Below are positions 20,481 through 29,361 of a stretch of 29,361 bases of DNA, in pieces. The translations under genes and the position numbers were made by a program. The notes below the pieces were generated by a model. It searched no databases and was not told the DNA's origin. It worked only from the letters and a program-made list of their open reading frames with translations. Position 1 is the first letter of the stretch. Each line of letters begins with the position of its first letter. Source of the DNA: Conidiobolus incongruus B7586 (Eukaryota > Entomophthoromycota > Entomophthoromycetes > Entomophthorales > Conidiobolaceae); contig JNEM01013180.1 of assembly GCA_000697335.1 (NCBI GenBank), positions 1 to 29,361 of the forward strand. Direction: 5' to 3'.

Positions 20481-23400
20481 ATTTCTATGTAATTTTTTCT
20501 TATTAAAATATCTAATATTTTAATATAAATAATATAATTAATGAAATGCTATTTTAGAAAGATTAATAATTAAATTTTTGAAAAACCAGTCTCCAATAAT
20601 TTTTATTTTATTTTGTAATAATTTGGGAGTGAATGATTATGGGTGTGCGTTAAGTGAGAATTGTTGTGCTGGAATTTAAGGAGTCGATAATTTGTTGGAT
20701 GATTGTAATCAATGATTATTATTGGCCGGTAAAGAGAACTTTGTCACATGTTGACCAGTTAGCCATTATTATTGGTTAATTCATATCATCAAAAATCTCA
20801 CAATTTTTTAAACCTAAATTTGGTTAATATATTGGGAACAATATAAAATTTGAAAATAATTGAAAGTTATGACTTGATTAAGAGAACCTAATGTAGAAGC
20901 AAGTGCTATAATGACAATAGATTGTCAACAAACTTTTAATTAGAAACATAATAAGATAATTTTTGTTTTTGAACAAAAACTAACACTAAATGGATTCTAT
21001 GTTAAATTTCGAATTTTAATTATAGATTATTGTAAAACTATATATATAATGTGCCCATTTTGAAATACAAATGAATAAATTCATTATACTAAAAAACAAT
21101 CATGATCACAAATATATACATAAAATAGATATAATTGAAAGTCTTGATGGTGATATTAAAGTCATTTTACTTTACTACTCAAATCATATATGAAATAAAC
21201 ATTTAATAAGTAAGAATCTGTCATTACTATATATGTTTTATCAACTTTGACTTCATAAATATACCTCTATTATTCCTAATAGTCTACAATAAAATTTATG
21301 TAATACCAGTTTAATATAGTGAAACTGCTGTAATAAAAATTTATTCAGCTTTCGATTTATTTCAAAAATGATTATTTTAAAAATCTAATGTTCAAATCAT
21401 CGTTGTTTGTAATAAAAGATATTAATTGATAAATTGATGTTATTATTTTAAGATCATTATATATTCTACTAAACGATATATATTTTATATTGTAAATTGA
21501 GACAATAAATATTCTACTATAAATATAAAAATACACTTTGATTGCAATTAATTTAATATATACTTAATAAAACTATTTATGACAAATAAATGAAACTTGA
21601 TAATATATTTTTGCTATATTAGATATCTTAGTAAATAACCGGTAAAATATAGAACATTAAGAGCATTTTAAGCAATTTTATCGATTAATTTTAATGTTGA
21701 TCAAGCTAATTATGTTTTGAATATAATTCTTTCTTTAATTATCTTACTAACAGACCCATATTTTATAATAGTATATATTTAAAAATTCAAAGATTGATCT
21801 TTAATAAATTTAAAATGGACTTTATTAAATCTAGTATAAAATCACAAATTTTTTAAACCAAATTACGGCACTATATTGATTTAGAATATTTCTATTTCAA
21901 AATCTAAGATAAATGTAAACTTTGTTATTGAACCTTTTCTTTGATTTTTGTATTAATATTTATTAGGAATCATCATATCTATAATATTTGTTAATTACTT
22001 TTGAAATTTAAAAATATTATTCAATCTATATTATAATTATAATAATAATTTGAGTTTGATTAAAAAATTTATTACTCAAAAATACATTTCCAAAATTATT
22101 CAGTTCTTCCCAACTTAATTATCAGTACTTCCTCACTTAAGTTTGTAATATTTTTTAACATATTTGGCACTGTACCAATGCTGAAGTGAACTGGATTTTG
22201 TTTAAAAAGTTTTTAAGTAATTGTCAAAAGTGTGTAGAGATGATTTTAGGTGAGTTTTAGTATATTTTAATAATTCCTCCAAAGAATTTACCATATATTT
22301 ACAAATTTGAAAAGATATGCTATTATTGCCAAATTTTTCCAATAATCAATCACTATTAGATTTTCCATCACTAATATTTCGAGACTGGTATCTTTCTTCT
22401 ATTCCCTTTACTTGAAATAATTGGGCTCCTTTGTTTTTTGAGCTGGTTCTAATTACAACTAATTTGGATTAAAGAATAGCTGAATAATTATTTAGTAGAC
22501 GATGAAAAAATTTGTCCAGCTACAATGGATTGGTTGGATTGAATGTAAAGCTCCTGCTCTCAAAATTAAGAGTTACTAGTTTTTGATCATTGGGATTATG
22601 CCTATCAATAACAATTCGATTGGAATTAATTGTATTATTATTATTATTATAAAGGTGAGGCATTTAACTCTGGCGGAAACCCTAACTTCATATTCAATTT
22701 CATTAGAAAAGAAAAAATATTTAGAATATGAATTATCAATTTAGAATTTAATAGCTCATTCAAATTGAACTTTATAGTTGAACATAATAAATAATTTGTT
22801 GTGAGTCTTAATGAATTGTCTATCTTTATATATTCCAATGAATGATTTATAAATAAGTGTAAATAAACTTATTCAACTTTTTATTTAATTAAATACATTT
22901 AATGATAATTAACTTAAGATTTTACTAATTATTTATTTTTATGTGTATTAAATATTTCTCAATTAATTCAATATTCTTCCAATTAATATAAATCAAATAT
23001 CATCGATTTAACTGACTAATGAACTTACAAATATAAAAAAAATATTATAGTAATGAATAAGTTTTTTATTATCTGATATTGATCAATTGAATTTAACTAA
23101 GGTCAAATATGAAGTATTAATCTCAAAATACATTCATATGGATCTACCGGATTATTTTCAAATACTATTTAATACATATGATATAGAATTAATTTCAAAA
23201 ATTTTATGCAAAATTTGAATTTAAAATTGTTGATTTCAAAAAAAATTGCTCAAATATATTAAAATAATTTAGAGTCACAATATAATGTAGTGTAATATAT
23301 ATAATTATATAGTTTAATTATTAACATTTTTTGAAATTAGCATTTTAATAAAACAGTCGATTAATTTATATAACTAATAATATTCCAATTAAATAATGAT

Positions 23401-23723
23401 ACAATTACACCTCAATTCACTCTACAGAATTAGGTAGTATTTATTGTAACATTAATATACAAAACTAAATACTCAAAGAATTTAACCCAAGGTTAAATGA
23501 CAATAGATCTGTAATTCAAGGTAATTTTATTTCTCACTTGGGTGTTTTAATAAATATCTTGGGTTCTAATAAATTCGAGAAGAATAAAAGCACTTTTTGT
23601 AAAATGAAATTCAAGAGTCTCAAATCAACTTCATATTCTTTGAGAATGTCTTGTGAAAAAATGTTCTCAAGTTGAGCTATTCAAGTTCTCAAGATCTATT
23701 ATCATAGTTTGAAGTTTTAGAAA
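20481..23723. other. Long AT-rich intergenic region
   Basis: About 3.2 kb. The first 300 bp is the presumed ATG18 promoter. From about 22.2 to 22.7 kb the composition is less AT-rich and short plus-strand frames look protein-like but are interrupted every few residues; I could not name a family. An (ATT)n tract lies at 22630-22650. At 23661-23695 the word GTTCTCAAG occurs twice, about 22 bp apart, just upstream of the helicase relic. No RNA gene seen. Confidence 0.5.
20721..20775 (-). promoter_or_regulatory. Two CCAAT boxes upstream of ATG18
   Basis: ATTGG occurs at 20721-20725 and 20771-20775, which is CCAAT on the coding strand, 240 and 290 bp before the start codon. Each is embedded in the same word ATTATTATTGG and they lie exactly 50 bp apart. 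They are candidate HAP/NF-Y sites; no functional evidence. Confidence 0.35.
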
Positions 23724-26050
23724 ATGGAACTCGTAACAATCGCTATGGCAGACGAAAAACTTCAGAAGGAACACATAGATGTCATACAACTAGATTCGCT
23801 AAACAGTGGCTAAAAAGATAAAAAATTGATGGGAGAGATGTCAGCCCTTCTTCAAATTATGAATTCAGACATAATCGCCAAAGTAAGTTCAGATCATTAT
23901 ATCCTCAATATTATCGCCCAGGTACAGTTAATAGAAGGAGAGGAGCAATAGGACAAGTGGTTGTCGAACCAGTCTTTGATAAAATAATTGATGGTAGACT
24001 TACTAATGTTAATGGTTTTGACGAATTCGTTAACAACCAAAGGTCGCTGCAGAGGAATAGTCCACGTTAGTGCATTTCAACCTAATGTATGAATTAACCA
24101 TCTCTCAAATATAGCTTCTTCCAGACATATTGTTAAAGCCAAAATTATATTTATTGCTGGTAGTTGCATCAGGCTATCTATCAAAGTTGTTGATCAAGTT
24201 TTAGATGGAGATCTCAATCCTGTCCATGTTGGTACTTCTGCAAACAGCCAAGAGCTTGGTCGAAGATCTAGATTACTCGATTTGGATGATTGAACAACTG
24301 CCGCTCTTGGGATTATTATAAAATCGGCAAGTAAATAGGCTGGTATCAAGCGTATCTCTTCCTCTGGAAAATGGGAATTGAATCAGCTTGTGGCTGCAGG
24401 TGTTTTGGATCCTTCTCAGCTGCTTGAATTTAATGAAAAGTAAGCACATTTCGAAGATCATGAAGTTGAAAAATATTTGGATATTGAATTAATGGAAGAT
24501 AAACCTGCTTTGCTTAATGGTCAAACCTTTAAACTCAGTCCTATTGAATTTATGAAAGATCTAGATGATCCCCTGAACAAAGGTTTCATTGTAGACACTA
24601 CCTACACAAACGAGCTCAAAGAAATAAGCCAACAATAAACCCAAACTGAATTCAATACTGTGAAAGATGTCAACGCCGCTTAAATAGATCTTATGCCACA
24701 ACCTGGTGACCGTCACTTTGCCCAAGATCTCAAATTCAATTTATCTAAGTTAAAACAAGTTTCGGAATGGAAAAAATGTCTTTAATGATCCAATTACCTT
24801 TAGTAAAATCACCAATCTTTCCTTGAACAAAGAGAGGACCTTCCCTTTTACCAGTCCAAAATTGACTTTAGTACGGTATTTGAAAGTATTAGTGTATTAA
24901 TTGTGGTTAAAGATACTGGTTCAGGTAAAACCATTCGATTGACTCAATTTATTTATGAAGTAGGATATGCTACTATAGGTAAGATTTGGCTTACTCAGCC
25001 TCTTCATGTAGCCATCATATCTATAGTCAGCCATATATCAGAAGGAGTGGGATATAGAATAGGTGCTGAATTCGCTTCCATTATCTTTTTTGCAGATATT
25101 ACCGGTATAGAAAAAAATATCGAACTCATGACTGATGGTATACTTAAGAGAGAATGGATTATTGACTCTAGTCTTTCTAGTTATTCAGTATTGACACTGA
25201 ACAACTCTCACAAAAGAAGAATCAATATCAATTTTTGTTTGGCTTGCTTAAAAAAATTTAAAGTATCCATTATGATTTGAAATCTATAGTCATCTAACTA
25301 CTCTTGATGCTGAGAAATTCTCCAACTTCTTTAACTGCCTTATTTTCTCAATTTCTAATTGAATTTAATCCGTCAGAATTATGTACTATGAAGAACTTGA
25401 ACCAGATTACTTGAAAAATGCATTAGATATCGCTATGATTATCCAATTGACTGAGTCTACTGATAATATCTTTTCCTTAATGGGCCAAGAAGAAATTTAT
25501 TTAGTCTGTCAAACACTATATAATTGTATGAAAGTTATTGGCAACGAAGTCTCAGAATTATTCTCCTTATTTACAGTTTTCTTTTTCGTGAGATATCTAA
25601 AATTTTAGAGCTGGTACCACCTGGAAGTCGTAAAGTAAATATTTCCACCAACATTGTTTAAATATCTATTACTATTGGTGAAATTTTTATATTATTGATC
25701 CTGGTTTCATCAAACAAAATGCCTATATCCCCAATCATGGAATGGATTTAATTGTTGTAATGCCAATTTCTCAAGTATAACTAAGACAGGTAGCTGATCG
25801 TGCAAATATTTTTGATCTAGCTAAATGCTATAGGTCATATTTCAAGGCTGTTTATCATGATTAAATGCTTACCAACGCTGTTACTAAGATATAAAGATCG
25901 AATGGTAATGGTTTTACTGGATCTTTAATTAATGTATATCAATCATCTATTAAACATGGAATTCAAGTATTCCACCCAATTTCATACCTTCGCTACTGCC
26001 TTATTAGTGTTCATTATGTTGATAATTTATTTACTCAAGTTAAAGTATAC
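23724..26050 (+). pseudogene. Decayed DEAH-box RNA helicase Prp22/DHX8
   Basis: Relic of the splicing helicase that releases mRNA from the spliceosome. In order: an Arg-rich stretch (about 23.83-23.95 kb), an S1 RNA-binding domain (about 23.96-24.23 kb, with TNVNGFDEFV then GIVHVSAFQPN), the Prp22 linker SGKWELNQLVAAGVLDPSQL (about 24.36-24.42 kb), GQTFKLSPIEFMK, then the helicase core. Motif I, TGSGKT, lies at 24915-24932, TDGILKRE near 25.13 kb and GQEEI near 25.48 kb. The strand before motif VI is [10 protein letters not shown] near 25.70 kb. It is broken by at least eight in-frame stops and several frame changes. DEAH has become NNSH, and QRAGRAGR is lost. The C-terminal third (helicase-associated and OB domains) is absent. 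No introns are visible, unlike neighbouring genes, so it may be a retrocopy. A working copy must exist elsewhere. Confidence 0.88.
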
Positions 26051-26732
26051 TGCAATCAATTATCATTGATTTATTGTTTTTAATTAATTTGAAAAGTTTG
26101 AAATGTATATATATATATATATTTCTCATTAATATTCACTGAAAATTTGATTTTTCATATTAATATATTATTTTATTAACAATTAAACAAATTAAATAAA
26201 TTAAAAAAATTTTGTTATACTCAATTAATTCTTTCAATAAATGCGGGAGTTAGATAGGCAAATATATTTATTTTGAACCAGATAGAGGATATCAACATTA
26301 GATTGATTAAAACACAAGATAAAATAATTGAATAATTCCATGTGTTTGAATTTCCGTAAATACTTCATCACCCACATTAGTGTACTCGAGTGACTGATAT
26401 CAAAACAATTTAAATTTCTAAAACAGTTGAAATAATTCTTATTAAAATTTATTTTATCCCATTATTTAAAGTAACCGAATTTATACCACTTTTCCACACA
26501 TTTGTAATTGTATTTTTATTGAAAAATATTTCAAACTCGTTTTTAATATTTTCACTATAACATCAAATAATAAGATATTCAATCTTCAAGTCAATTAAGA
26601 CACTACTTCACTACACCATTCAATCCTTGTTCTTATAACGATGAAATTTTTCAACCTTTAATATTTTCCCAGTTTGACATGCATTCAATCTATCAACCAA
26701 AAGTAAAGTCAATTGACTAAAGTTAAAATACA
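26051..26732. other. AT-rich DNA between two gene relics
   Basis: Contains an (AT)n tract at about 26106-26123 shortly after the last recognisable helicase sequence. Nothing else recognised. Confidence 0.5.
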
Positions 26733-27077
26733 GCTAAATATTTGAGCTTTGGAGCCCTTCAAAAGAAATTTACTTAAGTTGATTTCAGGCTTGAAGTCCA
26801 AATTGCTAATGTGATCGTAAATAACTCTCAGATTGACTTATAACTCTTGTTTTAATATCAAGTGTTTGGAAGTGATCATCTTGGATGCCATTCCTTTGTA
26901 ATATTAGGTGAATGTATTTATGCACTTTAGTCCTTTAAGGTGGTATCTATTACAGACGTTATTAAAATTACTGTTAATAAAATCATTAATAGAAAGTACA
27001 GTCACACTTGTCTCTTTGAAAATCATTATTTAAATTTATTGAAAGACTTAACACATTCCCATTTTAGAAAATTTTAG
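26733..27077 (+). pseudogene. Eroded coding stretch, possibly RPA1 (RFA1) N-terminal OB fold
   Basis: One plus-strand frame stays protein-like for 114 codons despite four internal stops. It opens YLSFGALQKKFT, continues VQIANVIVNNSQ, then GSDHLGCHSFVIL and ITDVIKITVNKIINRKY. The spacing resembles the N-terminal domain of the large replication protein A subunit (LSxGAIxxI, LQVxNI, SDGxxxxxSFML, RxTxxxxNxxxxRK). The match is by eye and moderate; no flanking DNA-binding domain could be recognised downstream. If correct it is a fragment of a decayed duplicate. Confidence 0.3.
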
Positions 27078-28243
27078 AGTTATCAAAGTTTCTAACAATA
27101 TTATATCATCCTCCTCGTTTTGAATAGTTTCATCCAATATAATTATTTGAGTCTATTTTACAGATTTTAGTTGATTGAAATCTTTAAAAATATCAATTAA
27201 AATCATACTTACTATATTGTCTCTTAGAATCACTACTTTAGTTACTTTTGTAAATTGAGGAATAAAAATTATTTAAAAAAACAACCGAATATCATTAAAT
27301 ACTAAAATTTCAGTAAATGGTTCAAATTTGTCATATTCCTGTTGGAAATTCATTCCTATTTTGAAAAATATATCAATAAGGTGATTATTTAGACCAAATA
27401 TTCTAGACATTAACACTATTTGGGTACAAGGCTCAAGCTCTGAACTTCAATGATATTATCAGTATCATAAAAATGGTATTCTGCATTAATAATTTTCTAA
27501 TCTTGAAACATTTTGATAATTTAGTGAGTATTAAAGACCAAATCAATTTCTCATCAGTTTGAAGTTAAATCTCTATATTTTCTGATTCATTGTTATTAAA
27601 TATCACTTCAGATTATTTAATCAAATTAATCTTATAATAAGAGATTTTTATTTATTTTAAATAGATTATGGATAATCAGTTTTTTATTTATATAATTCTT
27701 TTTAATTAGATAATTTTATATCAGAAATGGTGAATATTTCATATTCAGAATATCTAGTAATTTTGTGTTAATTACTTAAAAAATATTATATTATTTTTTT
27801 TATTTTAATTAAATCTATATAAATATTATCAATATAATATTTTGATTTATTTTTTCATATTGATTATAATACTTAGAATAATTTAAATTTTGATTTAAAT
27901 GTAAGATATTATTTCAACTATTATTTTGATATTTAAGAATCTAGTCATTTTTAAAAAAATTTCCTTTTTTAATCAAATTTTATAATAATATATAAAAATA
28001 ATAATATTTTATAATATCTATTAATTATATTTAGATTATTGAATTTGGTTTAATATATAGTTTATATTTATATAAAATAAATAATATAAAATAAACTTAA
28101 ATTAAATAATTAAAATCTATTATATTTATTAGTTATATATATCATTAAATGATGATATTTAGTTATTAATTAGCTAAAATATAAACCCTGAAATTTTACC
28201 TAAGGTGAGTTATAAATTTATAGGTTTTTGATGATAAAAAAAA
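27078..28243. other. AT-rich DNA up to the Tc1/mariner relic
   Basis: 27.08-27.65 kb is moderately AT-rich with no recognisable family. 27.65-28.17 kb is almost pure A/T. The last 70 bp before the transposase stop probably include the left terminal repeat of the Tc1/mariner copy, but the other end lies outside the window so no repeat pair can be shown. Confidence 0.45.
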
Positions 28244-29361
28244 TTAAAATTTAGTATATCTACCTTTAACTTTTTTAACTTCTTTATGTTTGTGTGGTAT
28301 AGAATCAACTAACTTTTTACACTAGGAAAAGTTAATCTTATTTTATGTTTCTTGAATATATTTTTAAAATTAATCTAAATTTTTTGCTAGGGGGAAAACT
28401 TTAATAGCTTTTTTTAACTAATCCCAAAGGTGTTTAATTAGATTAAAGTTAAGAGATTGAAAAAGCTACTTTATAACTATTATCTTATTATTTTTAAGCT
28501 ATTTGGTAATAGAAGCTATAATATAATAAAGGGTATTATCTTACTAAAAAATAACATTAGATTTGTTTAACTTATATTATTCAATGGTTTTTTCAATTTA
28601 TTATTTAAAATACTTTAATACATCTTAGTATTAATTCTTTAATTAACTTTATAAAGATACCTTACACTTAAAAACAACTTATATCCTTAAACAATAATTA
28701 ACTTATTATTATACTTTTAGATAAAATTAACATAATAGTTACAAAGTAGTTTTGAATTTTTTTTGAAGTATCTAGCTTTTCTATCAAATTTACTAAAATA
28801 TATTTTTGTTTCATTGAATTAAATAACTTTACTTTAATTAGTTTTGATTTAACATTAGTAGTAACATTTAAACTCTTGCTTAACTTTATAATAGGATTTT
28901 TTTAGTTAAAGGTGTTTTTTTTTAAAATGTAAGTAGTATCTATACTAATGTAAAATACATATAATAGTATTAGTGTTAACTAATATTCTTGTATAGTTTT
29001 ATTATTCTTGTTATATTTCTATAGTAATACTATATTTGTTTGTATTAACTAACCTATAAATATACTTCTTATTATATTCATCTATAATTTTAATATACTT
29101 AAGTTTAAGTTTAAATGTTTCTATATTGTTATTCTTAACAACTTTAACTATAGTAGACTAACTAACACTAGTAATTCTAACAATATTATAAGTTGATTTA
29201 TCTTTTTTATAAAGTTGATTAATGTATAAGTAGATTTTTTTAGAGAGGGATTTAAGTATAATAATACTAATAAAAAAAATTTAATATATCTGTAAAATAT
29301 TATATAAAATAATAACAAAAAGAGAAAAAAGATATAGTTATATATTGTTAAATATATCCTT
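28244..29361 (-). mobile_element. Tc1/mariner DNA transposon relic, truncated by window edge
   Basis: Transposase remnant on the minus strand, C terminus at 28244. The family ending is present (VKKVKGRYTKF, stop). About 160 bp earlier the block around the third catalytic acid reads FQSLNFNLIKHLW, matching QSPDLNPIEHLW, and upstream of it the NVIF..DN block carries the second catalytic Asp. Near 29.1-29.3 kb a helix-turn-helix region is visible (ending STIVKVVKNNNIETFK). It is broken by many stop codons. Several stand where the family has Gln or Trp (for example after NVIF, where QQDN is expected), which C-to-T or G-to-A changes would produce. It is inactive. The right end and its terminal repeat are beyond 29361. 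Confidence 0.8.

Noticed and set aside
22647-22838. A 63-codon minus-strand open frame.
   Set aside because: Low-complexity composition, no family and no upstream promoter or splice context.

Overview
The window is eukaryotic and very AT-rich. It holds short spliceosomal introns (47-62 bp, GT...AG), TATA boxes, intact protein genes of clearly higher GC content, and long AT-rich stretches of decayed mobile DNA. The gene set (secreted carboxypeptidase-Y-type peptidases, a family 16 glucanase, Atg18, a mitochondrial DUF1640 protein) and the Ty3 and Tc1 relics fit a fungus. The base composition suggests an early-diverging (zygomycete-grade) fungus with a low-GC genome. I cannot place the lineage further, and all intact genes read with the standard code.

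Layout. 1-7695: a nest of two Ty3/gypsy LTR retrotransposon fossils of one family. A 5.7-kb copy with two 398-bp LTRs sits inside an older copy and is flanked by a 5-bp target duplication. 7696-9817: unrecognised AT-rich DNA. 9818-15232: two tandem plus-strand serine carboxypeptidase genes (10273-11681 and 13847-15232), each with a signal peptide exon, one short intron and a TATA box. A tRNA-like relic lies about 0.45-0.5 kb upstream of each start codon. 15271-16063: a minus-strand three-exon DUF1640 (Fmp32/MCUR1-like) mitochondrial gene that converges on the second peptidase with 38 bp between stop codons. 16547-17896: a minus-strand single-exon GH16 beta-1,3-glucanase-like gene. 18993-20480: a minus-strand six-exon ATG18 (PROPPIN) gene. 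23724-26050: an eroded, apparently intronless copy of the DEAH-box splicing helicase Prp22/DHX8. 26733-27077: a weaker eroded coding stretch resembling the N-terminal OB fold of RPA1. 28244-29361: a decayed Tc1/mariner transposon on the minus strand, running off the end of the window.

How it fits together. The three secreted hydrolases (two peptidases and one glucanase) suggest extracellular or vacuolar nutrition. Atg18 and the DUF1640 protein are housekeeping genes and nothing indicates a single pathway. The strongest unusual signal is mutational. The two LTRs of the inner retrotransposon differ at about 44 of 398 positions, and all but one of the differences are transitions. An unrelated Tc1/mariner copy shows stop codons where its family has glutamine or tryptophan, and so in part does the helicase relic. 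This is what repeat-induced point mutation or a similar cytosine-deamination process on repeats would leave. The second notable signal is a 53-bp identical patch between the two otherwise diverged peptidase genes, pointing to gene conversion.
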